Shown in pieces: positions 24,232 to 36,018 of a DNA stretch of 64,000 nt. The DNA is from Albula goreensis (taxonomy: Eukaryota > Chordata > Actinopteri > Albuliformes > Albulidae), in the NCBI GenBank assembly GCA_022829145.1, contig CM040742.1, forward strand, positions 6,011,538 through 6,075,537, read 5' to 3'. The notes under the pieces were generated by a model. It saw only the letters and a list, made by a program, of their open reading frames with translations. It was not told the DNA's origin and did not search any database. Every line of letters begins with the position of its first letter. Position 1 is the first letter of the stretch. Both the position numbers and the translations under genes were made by a program.

Positions 24232-26436
24232 CAACACATGGTTTTGATCAATAACAGCTAACATTTTCTTGTCAGCTTGTTAAATTTCCAAGTTTTCTGA
24301 AGTTCTTTTCCCCAAATAGCGCTAAGAAATGCCCTTTTGTAATAATGACAATTTTATGAATTTGGTATTTGTCAATAGAAAGCCAGACAGCATTTCAGGT
24401 TATTGCTCAAATTTTTGCCGACTCCAGACAGGGAAATAACAATGAAGTCAATAACTCAAATTTTAAAATCCCAAAACAGGACATTAGGATGGCTCCCACT
24501 TTCCTGTCCTGGGATACATTAATGTAGCCCAACTATTGCTCCAATTTTTTACTTGAAATTTTTGTATTGACACATCAATACATCCATAAGTCTTCTCACA
24601 TTTCTGGGTGGCATCGTTGTGCTGGTGACCAGTCAGATTAAAAGACCATCCCACAGAATCCTTTACCATCAAAGAGTTCAAACACATGACAGTAAACAAT
24701 ACTAGGCAAAATTACATTCATGGGGAAATATCGCCGTGTTGCTTTTTCAGACATGGTATGTCCACGATTTTGAGTTGTGAATGGTAATTTAACTAATGTA
24801 AAAATATATTTTTGAGCAAGTTTATTTATTTCCTTGTACATCTTTTTTATATTAAATCATGACTCCAAACATCAGAATGAAAGTAACTGATATTTATATG
24901 TTAACGCATAAAAGAGCTGTGTATGTGAAGGGCAATATGGGTATAGGCATCCTCGTTACCACTTCATCGATAGACAATGTCAACTTTGTGGTGGGAGAAG
25001 TGGATCAGCTGTTCCAATCTTCTCAGCACCTCCTCCCTCCCTCCTCTCTTCCACCTGTTTCCTCCCCTCCTTTCCTCCAGATACTTCGCATAGTTCTGGG
25101 TAGCAGAAGAGTGGTAGTAGGGAAAGGAGGAAAGGAGTTGAGGAGCAAACGTATCAGTAGGCACCCATAGATTATTACAATGACTTGTAGTCTTGTTTTT
25201 CCATCCTGCGTACAGTACAGGAATATTGAGAACCTCGGTGGAAATTTCGGGAGTTACAATTCAGTACGACGTTCTGTCTAAAATGAGGAGAGAAAGCAGC
25301 CATTATAGGAAAACTGATCTGGATTAGTGACCTTTAAATTACTGTAAATTAGAGTTTGTCATATAGTTTGTCATTATTGTATTAATCCCAGGGGATACTT
25401 TAATTGTAAAAGACCCAAAAAAAATGCAACTGAGGAAACAAATGATAAACATATGCTGTGCTATGGACAACATAGTTTTGTCAGAGTTTGACTGGGCGGT
25501 GTGCAACTTTATAGTTTTTTTCCCCAATATACAAAAAACAACCACCTACACTGAAATAATGTTTTGGGAACATGTTGTTAGTATACAAACCATTGATAGT
25601 GTTTGACAAATCAATAGTCAACAGAACTGCCTGTGAAACCCATATGTTCCTGTACAGTTCACTTTGTACGTATTTGTAACTAAGAGCAAAGACATAATTT
25701 ATATACAGGAAGTAAGTACAGTGCACTTTAGTCAACAAAATTGAAATGCTAAAAAAAAAAATAATGAAGTAACGATGAAAGAGATTAATTATCTGAGGAA
25801 TAAATAAATTAAGTGAAATCTTTCAGCATGAAGAGATTGTCAGGCATATTGAAAATCAATGACTGTAGTCATGTCCGATACATTGTATCAAATATTTATA
25901 TTTAATTAATTTCAAACATGACAGTTTCCTGTGTAAACTTGAACACGGCTTGCTTTATATTTTTCAAGCTCAGATTGAATGAAGTCAATTCCTTGCTATA
26001 CAATTGTGCTGCAAAGTCCTTTTTTTCCCCTGTGATGTGAAAAATCTCCCCCTTCAAAATGATTAAACTTTTATACACACACACGCGCACACACACATAC
26101 TGAAAAAAGTCTCAAATGGATCATTCTGCATGTCTCAAGAGGATATAAAAGATCCATAATAACACCACCTTGAACTTTAAAAACAAGATCATAGCACACC
26201 CATCTCCAAAAAGAAGAAATTCAAGTACCAAGATTTTTTTTTATCTAGTGACCCTCATTTTTCATTTTACAGTACCTTAAAAATCCATAAACATTAAACC
26301 ATGAAAAGAAGCGTTTTTTTTTTGTTGTTGCTAGCGAATCAAAAAAAAAATGTTCAAATGATTCCATACAGCATTTCAGAAGCAATAAAAATCTCATGCA
26401 GATGAAAAAACACTGAATTGAATAGCGCTGTCCAGT
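24232..26436. other. Downstream flank / probable 3' UTR of il1rapl2
   Basis: AT-rich sequence directly downstream (minus-strand sense) of the il1rapl2 stop. The part near the stop is probably 3' UTR. An imperfect (AC)n run lies at 26076-26098 and several poly(T)/poly(A) runs at 26230-26350. The short frames lack coding character. Confidence 0.45.
24821..24830 (-). promoter_or_regulatory. Candidate polyadenylation signal for il1rapl2
   Basis: Read on the minus strand this is two overlapping AATAAA hexamers, about 1.6 kb beyond the stop codon. It is the first canonical hexamer I found downstream of the gene. ATTAAA variants lie closer, near 25898 and 25394, so the true 3' end is uncertain. The stretch 24831-26436 would then be 3' UTR. 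It is AT-rich and has an (AC)n run near 26076-26098 and no recognisable coding sequence. Confidence 0.3.
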
Positions 26437-27134
26437 CTACCAGATGTCACTTGTAAGTCCCTCCGTGGAGAGGGGTATGAATCTTCTGTTGAAGAGGATC
26501 TCCGACCTGCTTTTGACAGTAGAGCTGTGCTGCTGGCCCACCTGGCCGTTCAGCAGAGTCATGGGGATGTTGCAGTACATGTGGCGGTTTCCCAGTGTGG
26601 CCACCCGGACCGGAGTGGGACCCTTATCGAAATCGTAGCTGCGGCAGTAGTGTTTCACCTGCATGTGGTTCATCTGGTCGAACTTGGGGATCTTGGTGTG
26701 AGTGGGCGCCAAGGAGGCGGACGTGGTGGTCATGGCGATGGTCGAGATGCTCTGCAGGTCGGCGAAGAGGCCCTGCTCTCCGGAGTCCAGTATCTGCCGG
26801 CGAGAGAGACTCTCCTTCTTCCTGACGGGCATCTCGCACAGAACCCGCTTCCAGAATTTGGAGGTCAGCTGGTTGTCCTTGGGGCCTCTCCACTTGACCA
26901 TGGAGAGCAGTTTGATGGTGTGCTTTAAGGCCTCCACCTCCTGGTAGTTGATGACCCTGCGGAGGTCGCTACATTCGATCATGATGACCTTGATCTCGCC
27001 GGTCACCAGCATGCTGTGGAGCCGGGCCTCCAGCTGGAAGATGCTCCAGCCGCGCTTGGCGACGAAGCTGGGCGTCAGGACGATGATGATCCTCCGGCTC
27101 TGCTCCACGCTCCGCACCAGGTCCTCGATGTATG
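26437..27134 (-). CDS. il1rapl2: il1rapl2 last exon: rest of TIR domain and C-terminal tail
   Basis: The acceptor CTCTCCAG precedes 27134 and the TAG stop is at 26437-26439. The exon encodes 231 residues. AYIEDLVRSVEQSRRIIIVL and RGWSIFQLEARLHSMLV continue the TIR domain. GEIKVIMIEC and NYQEVEALKHTIKLL follow, then box 3 as SKFWKRV. After about 100 residues the TIR domain ends and the family-specific tail begins with EMPVRKKE, then LDSGEQGLFADLQSI, CNIPMTLLNGQ and a SDIW terminus. In paralogue 1 the tail is reported to bind the calcium sensor NCS-1; whether that holds here is not known. The tail's LDSGEQGLF and SDIW favour il1rapl2. Translation in this frame can start at GTG 27115, but the true exon begins 19 bases further upstream. 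Confidence 0.92.
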
Positions 27135-28606
27135 CTGGAGAGCAGGGAGGAAGACCAAAGACCGAATGAGATGGATGTCTCCACCAAGCAGTAATTATTG
27201 CTACACAAACTGAAACTAAGAAATATTAATTAAAACTATTCTTCAGCACTGAGACAACATTATGCATTGCAACTAATATTCACATATTTGATGGTGGGTG
27301 CACTGAGTCAGGGCAAAGAGTATCAGAAGCATTGTGAAAGAATGTTTTAATGCATAACAGCCCATTCATTTGTTTTTCCATCCTTCTTGTTTATTCATTG
27401 TCCCTTGCCTTATCTTCTTTGCAGCTGCACTTTCATGTGGAACACAGTCCTGATATTTCTACATTATCCATCTGCAAATGAATGTTGATTGCTTTTTAAT
27501 GTCATGGTGAAACAGAATTTCCCTAGTGAGTGGACAGTAACAATTTCCTTGACTGTTATAGTGCACCATGATTTTTTTTTCGTGGTTTTCACAGCAACAA
27601 AAAATGTCATACTGTAAGGGGGTGTAGCAAAACAGGACAAAGCTGACCAGTGGTCCGAAGGTAATTTCACTTCTAAACAAGAATAGGAACACAATGAAAT
27701 GAATGAACGGAACAAAAAGCTTGAAGGTTTGCTCTTCACAATGCAGAAACCACTGTGGAGTCCACACTGCTGGACGGACAAGACTGGGGCAATGAGTCAT
27801 TGTAGGGGAGAGGAATGATATATTTGATATTTGCAGGCGACATTCCCCACAGGTTAGAGACAATGGCTGGCATGCTGACATTCGGCCTTCCCTGTAGGAG
27901 CCCTGTGATTCACACCACATCTGTCACACCGCACACCAGTACTCCCCTGCACAATGCTGTCAACAGTCCATTTCTGTCCAAACACCCGCCCTTACGCTTC
28001 CTCATACTGACACCATATCACCACCACCATTAAGTCCAAATCAGGACTGCGCTCATGCTACATACCTTGATATGCTCACAGGAGGCGGAATACAAAGTCT
28101 TACCGATTCTACAAGACACCATATAATGTCAAAGGTTGACACGGGCATTTTAAATAATGAAAAACAAGCAACAGAGAACACACTGAACTTACTGTGCTTA
28201 CTTGTTACCAGGAGCCATACTGAGCTCCAATTAACATAGCACAATGTATGTCTCTGCTCCTGAGATGGAGTCTGGATGTTAAGGTTTTGGTCTTGAGACC
28301 ACATAAGCATGGTCTTGATCAGTGACATGTTCTTTCTCCACGGCTTACCCAAAATAATAATCACCCACAAGCGGTATATACTGGAACGTTGCCTCCACAG
28401 ATAATAAGGAGCTACAGATTCTCATCATGTGAATGCGTAATAGATTGACATCATGACTTGAGGGCTGTAAAAACAACTGGAAATAAGATCTTACCATTGC
28501 AAATTTCATTGCACAAAGATATCGATTTTACAGTCTTACCAAAACTGGATTTCAGAACCGTTTTCAAGCAACACATGCAGAATGAATTGAAATGAGCTAA
28601 GATTAG

Positions 28607-29150
28607 TGTCAGTGATGCCGTTTGATTCTGTGTTTTTGTTTCCCTGTCCATGTGCTTTTGTTTTTATTCCCCCTTGTGTCTGCCCTGCCTTCCTTGTTAC
28701 CTGCCTAGCTCATTATTCATTCGTTTCACCTGCCCTGTTGTGCACCTGTGTCTCATTTGCTCGTTGGTCTGTGTATTTAAACCCTGCCTTGTGTTCCATG
28801 TGAGTTTGTCTCTGTTTTACTTGTGATCACTGACCACAAGTAAAACAGAGACAAACTCACATGGTTATGCTACCAGCCTTTTCCCTATTCTGACCTGCCT
28901 ACTTTGATTTTTGCCTGTCTACCTGTTTTCTGATTTTTGGACTGTGTCTCAGCCTGATTACTGTGTCCACCTGGTTCCTACCTTGCCTGTTTTGACTTTG
29001 ATTCTGGATTCTGTTTTTGCCCTGTCGCTGTGCTCTCCCGGTTTGACCCTGCACCTGTTTTTGACTCTGTTTTGACTTTTGGAATTTGCCCTTCTCAATA
29101 AGCTTTGGTTTATTTTACTCCTGTCTGTGTTTGAGTTCATACTGAAGCCT
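28607..29150 (+). mobile_element. LTR-like element, copy A (solo, intronic)
   Basis: Blocks shared in order with 59850-60485 define the family: a T-rich 5' part, TTTCACCTGCCC, a TATA-like TATTTAAACCCTGCC, GTGAGTTTGTCTCTGTT, TTATGCTACC, then AATAAGCTTTGGTTTATTT and CACTCCTGTCTG-type 3' sequence. A TATA box followed about 300 bp later by a polyadenylation-like motif is the layout of an LTR. No internal coding region flanks either copy, so both may be solo LTRs. Copy A also contains the perfect hairpin at 28796-28864 that copy B lacks. It lies antisense to il1rapl2. The retrotransposon family is not identified. Confidence 0.65.
28796..28864. repeat. Perfect 30-bp inverted repeat with 9-nt loop
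   Basis: The arms at 28796-28825 and 28835-28864 are exact reverse complements. The left arm begins CCATGTGAGT and the right arm ends ACTCACATGG. The loop is ATCACTGAC. The hairpin sits inside LTR-like copy A just after its TATA-like box. Copy B has only the left-arm equivalent (GTGAGTTCGTCTCTGTT), so the right arm is a secondary inverted duplication. Confidence 0.97.
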
Positions 29151-32100
29151 GGCAATTGGTTAATTTGGGACTATTTTATGGAGGGAGCAATTAGTTTATC
29201 AGCCTATCAGGATCTCTGCTTTTTGCTGTAGAGATTTGCAACGTGTATGTAGCAGAACGTTTTAAGTACAAACCAAATCAAGGGAGGCTGTAATAATATT
29301 ATAATATACCTTATAAAGGTACATGATTGAGGTGACTGTTTCAGCTACTTCATAAGCAATTTGTGAAAGGTGTTGCATCTGCAACACAAATGTGCCACAA
29401 AGACATTCGGTTTGGCCTGTGAGTGGTTAAGAAGAAACAGTGTAATATAATGGGGACAGTCAAATGGGACACTGTGAAATTTGCCCTCAGTGGGTGAGTT
29501 TTCTAAAAGAGGGTGCATTCTAATCAACTCCCTACTATTTACTACTAAAACAAACCATTTGAATAGAAATAAAATACCTATCTAAATAAATCTGTCCCTG
29601 TTGCCTAATTGTTTAAGTGGCAGTTGCCTTTGATAAAGCAATAAAGCCGTTGTGTCTGTGAAATTTCGAACATATGTGTTATGAGTCTGGCATGGAGATG
29701 GAACCAGGTTTCTGCGACACATTGCAGTTTTAAGACCATATCTGATGACTTAAGACTTTGAATGAATCTTCTGTTTTTGTGAAAAATAACTCCTGTCATA
29801 ACATTGTTTTGAATGCGTCTTTAGGGTAAGATGAGCAAAATGCATGCCTGTCAATGTATTTTATGATTCCAACTCAAAAATGTTAAACTTTCAGAGAGCA
29901 CAACTTATCAACAGTTTTGATTTCTATGATAAGTTCTGATTTTTATCTGAACATCAAACAAAGTTCAGGATCAAATTCAGAAGCCAAAAAGTAAAGGGCA
30001 GTATGGAAAACATTGTATGTCTGATGTGAAATTCTCTTCTGTGAAACAGTACAGATTTATTTGGGAGGAATTATATTTTAGTCCTCCAAAACGTTTTGTT
30101 AAATGAGCCTACTCATTTCTCCATCTACAATCGCATTTGAAATTCAGCCCTTTGTCAAAAGACATATTTAAGAGAATTTGTTTATTCAAAACCATGTATT
30201 TTAGAATTTTAAAATAAAAATTTTACCACAGTTTATTCACCTTTAAATTAGTTTTTAATGCTTATAATTATGTATATATAATAAAACAACAAACCTCAGT
30301 AGTCTGTCCAGTGCCTCTCAGTTTGTCCAATCAATGTATACCAACATCCTTAACACAACCAGTCTTGTTGAAAGATTATATTCTTTTGCTTTTTCTAATG
30401 AAAGAGTTGAACCAAGTACAGTACCCAGTTTGTGTGTGCAATCTATCACACAGAAAACACCTGGGTTATTTTACTAGTCAAATCTGAGAGTGGCAATGAG
30501 GAATTTTGCTAGTTAAAGACACACCAATGGCTGTGTAATGCCCACCAAAATATCCTGACCTTGGCCAAGATGGAGACAGCTCTGGCTACTTTTTCATATC
30601 AAGGATATGAATGCCATAATCTCATAATTCACAAAATACATGACGATCCATGTGTGAATCATACTAAAGGCCTGCTGCTGGGGACTAGATTCACATTAAT
30701 TTCAAGAAATATATAATTCTGCGAAGTCCCCGGTGTTTCAGCTGAACAATGCATGTAACCCTGCTGCTTGTTATATGTCAGCTTCCTGAGTTTAGATTAG
30801 ATTAGTTTACATTAGTGTAGATTCACATATTTACTCTGAGAGAAAATTGCAGCTAATAGCTGTCTGAAGACATTGTCTGAACTGCTTGTACTACATTTGC
30901 TTACATTGAATTTGATTATATTGTGTGCTGAGATACAAATACTGTAAAAAGTAAAAGTTGGCCCACTTGTATAACAGGTTACTTCTCAGAAAATGATGAC
31001 TTCCATTTACATGCTGTGGATTGAGAATTGAACCAGGCCATGGTGCAACGTGGTGTAAAAACGATATCATTGGCTCCACTGGAAAGTTTCCAAAGAGAAG
31101 AGAAACCATGCACACTGCTTCTGACTCTAGGAACTGAACCATTACCGATCCATGTCTTTTCTGTTCCAAAATCAATACAACAAAGTACCAACAAAAACAT
31201 CAAAGTACTTGTGCTTTTAAAAACTTTTGTTTTTAACTGTCTCTTTCCACTTTTGTATTAAAAATGATATAAACTAATTTAGGAGACAATGACAAACTTT
31301 TAGGGAATCAGTTCAATTCAAAATATAAAAATTAATTTCAGCAGAGGGACATCTTAAGGAAACATAACTGGAATTTGAAAAAAGAAAGACAGGAAAGTTA
31401 ATTCAGTTTAAACTACCCTCACCTCAACAAATACATGGGAGCTAACGTATTAAACACATAACTACAAACAACTTTGGCTAATGGCTAAAATATAATTTTG
31501 TTGGCTGCATATTAAGCATAGCTCAAACATTTCTGAATGGACAATTTGTGGAGAAATTGTTTCTTCATAATTATTGTTTTATTTGCTTTCTGCATGTTCC
31601 TGAATGTATACATTCAACAAGCCATAAGGCAGAAACCTAGGCATGCAATTAATCAACATTTTTAGGTTTACCTATATAATGTGTAATTTTTATGTTAATA
31701 ATGTTTATGTATTCAGGATGCATACCCTGAATGATACTTAGTTGATACCTACCACAGTTTATCCGAGGTGAATGGACACTAAATGAGCATGGAAAGGTAC
31801 ACACTAGCAGAAGCACTGAGGAAACATTTGTAGATATAACAATAAAAAATGACAAATAATGAACTGTAAAACCAGAAGAGTGGGATTACATATAGACAAG
31901 TGTGCACATATGTGTAAATGTATATAAAGCAATGCAGATCGTTGCAACTTCACTAAAATTCCTGATGTAATAAAGTTATTTAACTTGACCCACATTCATA
32001 ATATGCTAATTATTCATCGGAGATATGCAGATGAGCTTGAGTTACCCACAAACTGGGTTAAAAAGTTTTATTCCACTATTGAATTTTTTTTTTCCTGGAA

Positions 32101-32164
32101 TGCATATGCAAAAACTCAATAGCACTCAATGTAAGCAAAAAAATGAAAATACAAAAGCACTGCA

Positions 32165-32330
32165 TCGTGTGGCGCATTGGCAAGTGTGGCCACTGGGCCG
32201 GGTGGTGAGCGGAACAGGAAACACAACAAAGGTTCAACAAAAAACGAACAAAGGCCATTTATTTACCGCTTCTGGGGGAAAAGGGAAACAACAAATGGAG
32301 TAAATACAAAATTGGGTGGAAAATAGAGCC
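32165..32330 (-). repeat. Unclassified interspersed repeat, copy 3 (3' part, inverted)
   Basis: The reverse complement matches 2500-2640: CCATTTGTTG, TTTCC-TTTCCCC, AAATGGCCTT, TTTTTTGTTGAAC, CTCACCACCCG and CAGTGGCCACAC appear in the same order. The fragment starts about 15 bp inside the intron from the il1rapl2 donor at 32345/32346. It is oriented in the sense of the gene. Confidence 0.6.
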
Positions 32331-32345
32331 CTAACTATCACTTAC

Positions 32346-32516
32346 CACTGCTATGGATGAGGTCGCGGTCCGGGATGAAGAGCTTGTATCCATAGTGCTT
32401 CTCCAGGACATCTGGGAGAACCTCCAGAGCAAACTGTTCCTCTTCAGTAGAGTCATGCTCAAGCAATCCAAGGTCTACCTTAGTGTAGCACAGAGCAGCA
32501 TCGTACTCCTTGTTGT
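32346..32516 (-). CDS. il1rapl2: il1rapl2 exon: first part of TIR domain (box 1, BB loop)
   Basis: The acceptor is CTATCTTCAG before 32516, and the donor is GTAAGT after 32346. The 171-nt exon encodes [14 protein letters not shown] (TIR box 1), then [20 protein letters not shown] and [13 protein letters not shown] (box 2 / BB loop). The frame continues into the last exon as AYIEDL. Two departures from the family pattern are visible. Box 1 reads YDAALCY where relatives usually have YDAYLSY. The BB loop has histidine where the TIR consensus RDxxPG has proline. The length and all other positions are as expected. The donor is only about 15 bp from a repeat fragment at 32165-32330. No single open frame on this strand flags the exon; it was read from the raw sequence. 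Confidence 0.87.
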
Positions 32517-33009
32517 CTGAAGATAGAATGAGTTACGTTTTCAACAGAGTTACCCTAATGTGCCAGAGACAGCTGGACAGGTAGTGATCAGAAATCAACA
32601 TCACAAGTTACCAACTGGTCCATGTTGTCAAAAATCCAATTTTCCACCAAAAATCTGATGATATGGATATACCAGGATTACTACAACCATCTAATCTCCA
32701 TGACCCCTTCAGTTTATGATTATGATTAATAGATTTTCATAAAGTTATGGACCTTTCCTATTCATTAATGAAAACAGTTAACAATTTTCCTGAAAAATCT
32801 CTCCAAAACATATGCTGATAGCAGGTTTTTACATTTCCATTAAACAGCATTTGGCTAAAATTGCATTTCAGCCGACTGAGATTGATTTTAACCATGAAGG
32901 CAGGTCTTCACAGTTCAAAGTACTATACTGTTATGATTTACATATGTGTATTATTTCCTGTAGAGAAGCAAAGCTTTATTTGGCATGTTGCACACAGTTT
33001 CAGGCATAC
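32517..33009 (-). other. il1rapl2 intron between TM and first TIR exon
   Basis: A 493-bp intron bounded by the GTATGC donor at 33009 and the TATCTTCAG acceptor at 32517. AT-rich, nothing else recognised. Confidence 0.8.
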
Positions 33010-33150
33010 CTCTCTCCGCCTCACTTTTCCCAAAGTGTTTGCGATAGCACAGCACAAGCTCCACCTTATTGCACTTGTAGACAGCGGTGAGGAGGCCGAG
33101 CAGCAGCACGACCACCCCGAAGGCCCCGGCAAGCTCCAGCCTACGCATGT
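33010..33150 (-). CDS. il1rapl2: il1rapl2 exon: transmembrane segment and juxtamembrane region
   Basis: The acceptor is TTCCCCCGTAG just before 33150, and the donor is GTATGC after 33010. The 141-nt exon carries two bases of aspartate at its start and one base of aspartate at its end. It encodes DMRRLELAGAF, then the hydrophobic run GVVVLLLGLLTAVY, then the basic stop-transfer KCNKVELVLCYRKHFGKSEAER. Family members have the pattern ELAGG-hydrophobic-YKC-YR.HFG at this place, so the exon supplies the single membrane pass that separates the Ig ectodomain from the cytoplasmic TIR domain. An open frame reaching 33175 extends into intron; the splice acceptor decides the boundary. Confidence 0.87.
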
Positions 33151-35872
33151 CTACGGGGGAACATCCCAGGGCCAATGAATGAAAGGATGGCGTTTCAGGA
33201 AATTATCTACGGTATTGACTCTCAGTATTCACAAGCAAACACATCAAACGCAATGCATTTAAATACAGCAAAGGTCAAATGTGTAGCTGGAGCAATTTTA
33301 ATTGCTGAGGTGCAATTAAAACAGTACTGGGTTTGTTTTAGGTGTCATTTTTTTTTGATCATGCACTGTAGCACATTTTTGTGACACTGGTCATGTGTGA
33401 ATTCAACCAAATGCAATCTGTCACATTATGTTTTTTTTTTTTCTTTCTATGCAAGTGTAAGTAGATGTAAAGTTTCTTTAATTTAGTAAACATCAAACAT
33501 ATAGCACAATAAACAAGAATTAATTTGTGCAGCAATTAACGTAGTGCTTTGGAAGATAAAGCACAATTACACATTGATACTTTACAGACAATATTTCTAT
33601 GCAACCTTCTTCAACAGAAACAATAAGACAAAACAGTGAATCCATGATCTGGGTATCTCAGATATCTGCTCATTTCTTGTTGTGTTTATGGAAGCGCGGC
33701 TTTAAGGGCCTGGCACAGGGTAACTTAAAATTCCTTGTTAGCAACAGGGTCTCACACACAGACATACCCTCACTCACACACACCCACATAAGTCACATGA
33801 CCTCTCACACACATCTGCTCCTACCCTCACAAACATGAGCCTGTCAATCTCTGCTTCAGCCGTTCAGCAGCAGAGCAGAGTCTTATTTCTGTTTTCTGGT
33901 GTATCATTGATACATTATAGAAAAAGGATGTCATGACCTATACTATTTTAAGAAACACATATTGTCTTGTGTAAAAGTCAGTCAGATGCACAACCCTTGG
34001 TTATCGTGTAATGGCTGTAACATGCTATTTTTGCCATTGTTTTTAGCCCTGTTTCCAGGTTTAGTGAAGTGTACATAATCTAGCAGTCCTGGGTCCATGC
34101 TATCAATTTCAAACTGAATTTGAATTTACATTTTGATTTGTATTTAAAGCCTGTACTTTCTAACATTCAGTTGCAGAGTTTAGGTCATCAAATCTCATTT
34201 TGGAACTTTATGAATCTGCGAGTCTATTCTGCATTTTTTTTTTAAGTCTATACATTTTACATGACACTATGGCACTGCATGTATGGCTCCTTGAATGAGG
34301 TTAAGTGTTACTGTAGACCAGTAGAGGTCTCTGCACTCAAGTTTGTAGGCACCATTGTCAGGAAACATGGAGGCGAAGACAGGGGACTGCTTTTCTTTTC
34401 TTGTATTCCAAACTATATTGAGTGTGAATAATACATACTGGCATGACTACAGAGCGACATTCAAATAAATCATTACATTTTGTTTATTCAGAAATACAGC
34501 AGCGGAGCATGTATGTTTCTCATTCACGCTCTGCACACAAACGCACATACTAAAACATAATAATTCAGACACTCACAAATGTGACAGCACACATGGAAGC
34601 ACAGACACAAATGTACAGATTTTTTTTTATTAATTTCAAACAATTAAGGTCTTATAATGTACCTTTCAAGTATTTTCTCTCTGCTGTAAAATTATAATTG
34701 ATTTTTACAATCAATATTTGTAATTACACAGGTATATTTCACATTTTTGTTTAATTTTGTTTAATTTGGAATTGTTTTTATAGTACACCACTGTCACAAG
34801 ATAAATTAAGTGCTTGCTTTTTGTTCTCATAACATTTCGTCTACGTTAAGGTAATGGACCCCATAAAAATGTGATTGGAAAGACATAAAATATAAATTTG
34901 AGATAACTAAATGGATATATTCAATTTTAATGAACATACAATGGACCAGGCATAGAATTATCTTTTTAAATTAACATTTGTCTTTGTGTTAGATATTCCA
35001 GTCACAACTAACCTTTAATCAATCATAACTGGAAGTCATGATTTATTGATAACACCAATGGAAGCATTTTCTTGTTATGTGAGACCAATTTTGTCATGGG
35101 TGACCTACTGATCTGGAATCATTTAAAGATCTCACTGAGCTCCCAGCTGAGATTAATTGAAATAATTATGATATTTGCTATTTTCATAAATATTAATTAA
35201 ATTGGATTGGAAGAATGTTGCAGATTGCCATCAGGAAAATAAACGAATCCTCATTGTACGCAAGTTCAGACAATTGTTTATAGTCATTATTAACTGTAAT
35301 TTATTAAAATATTTATGACCTCTAGGATACTGATTCACATTGCTTCTCAGTTCCACAACATACATTTAGTGCATTTAATTTATATTATTTAGGAATGGTT
35401 CAATGAGGGTGTGTTTTGCACAGGGCTATTAATCAAGAGTGTGTTCTGTTTATTGTTGGAGAGCTTTGATCATAGGAGACTGAATTTGGCCCCCAGGGGT
35501 GGGACGATTCCTGCATCCTGCCAAATCCACTTCACACTCCTGGAGTTTACAAGACAGAAAAGTAAACTCAATCTCAGAATACCTCTAAACCACATGGAGT
35601 CTGAGGTTCATCTGTTTGTGTCAAAGACTGGTTTTACTCATCAAGCCAGCCATTCACGGGTGTGCCTGCCAGCCCTTTTCAATACACAGCTATAATAGGT
35701 CACTTGTGGGGACCTGTTTCAAAAGTTACAGCAACAATGGATGTGTGCTATTGTTTGATTCAAGAAAGCTACATCGTTTATAGTCTGGCCAGTCTTCGTT
35801 AGAGTCATAGGATGGATAACCTCCAGAGAACACTGTGGACAGTTTAGGAAGTCCAGCCCATAATGAGTTTAC
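33151..35872 (-). other. il1rapl2 intron between Ig3 and TM exons
   Basis: A 2.7-kb intron bounded by the GTAAAC donor at 35872 and the CCCCCGTAG acceptor at 33151. It is strongly AT-rich with poly(T) runs and a CACACA-rich patch at 33750-33830. No exon or repeat family was recognised. Confidence 0.75.
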
Positions 35873-36018
35873 CTCTTTTTTGCAGGATGGCACTGCCATG
35901 TTTGCGTCCGATGTGGTTCTCCACGTAACATGTGTAGTTCCCCATGTCGTCTTCTTCCACGGTATCAAAGGTCAGGGACAGCTCCACCTCCTTCTCGCCA
36001 AGGTACTCTCTGAGGACC
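35873..36018 (-). CDS. il1rapl2: il1rapl2 exon: second half of third Ig domain
   Basis: The acceptor is CTTCCTCCAAG just before 36018, and the donor is GTAAAC after 35873. The 146-nt exon begins with the third base of the split arginine codon and ends with one base of an aspartate codon, so it joins both neighbours in frame. It encodes [15 protein letters not shown], then [18 protein letters not shown] and [19 protein letters not shown] is the classical Ig F-strand DxGxYxC motif, pairing with the cysteine in the exon at 38334-38463. NYT is a potential N-glycosylation sequon. The domain sits just outside the membrane. A plus-strand open frame running across this exon is an antisense shadow. 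Confidence 0.88.

Larger units (their letters stand above)
27135..32345 (-). other. il1rapl2 intron between the two TIR exons
   Basis: The boundaries are set by the GTAAGT donor at 32345 and the CTCTCCAG acceptor ending at 27135. This 5.2-kb intron holds the LTR-like copy at about 28607-29150 and the unclassified repeat fragment at 32165-32330. The rest is AT-rich with nothing recognised. Confidence 0.8.

Noticed and set aside
26527-26928. Plus-strand frames of 133, 81 and 76 codons over the last il1rapl2 exon
   Set aside because: Shadows of a GC-richer coding exon on the opposite strand; the minus-strand frame matches the TIR and tail of IL1RAPL.
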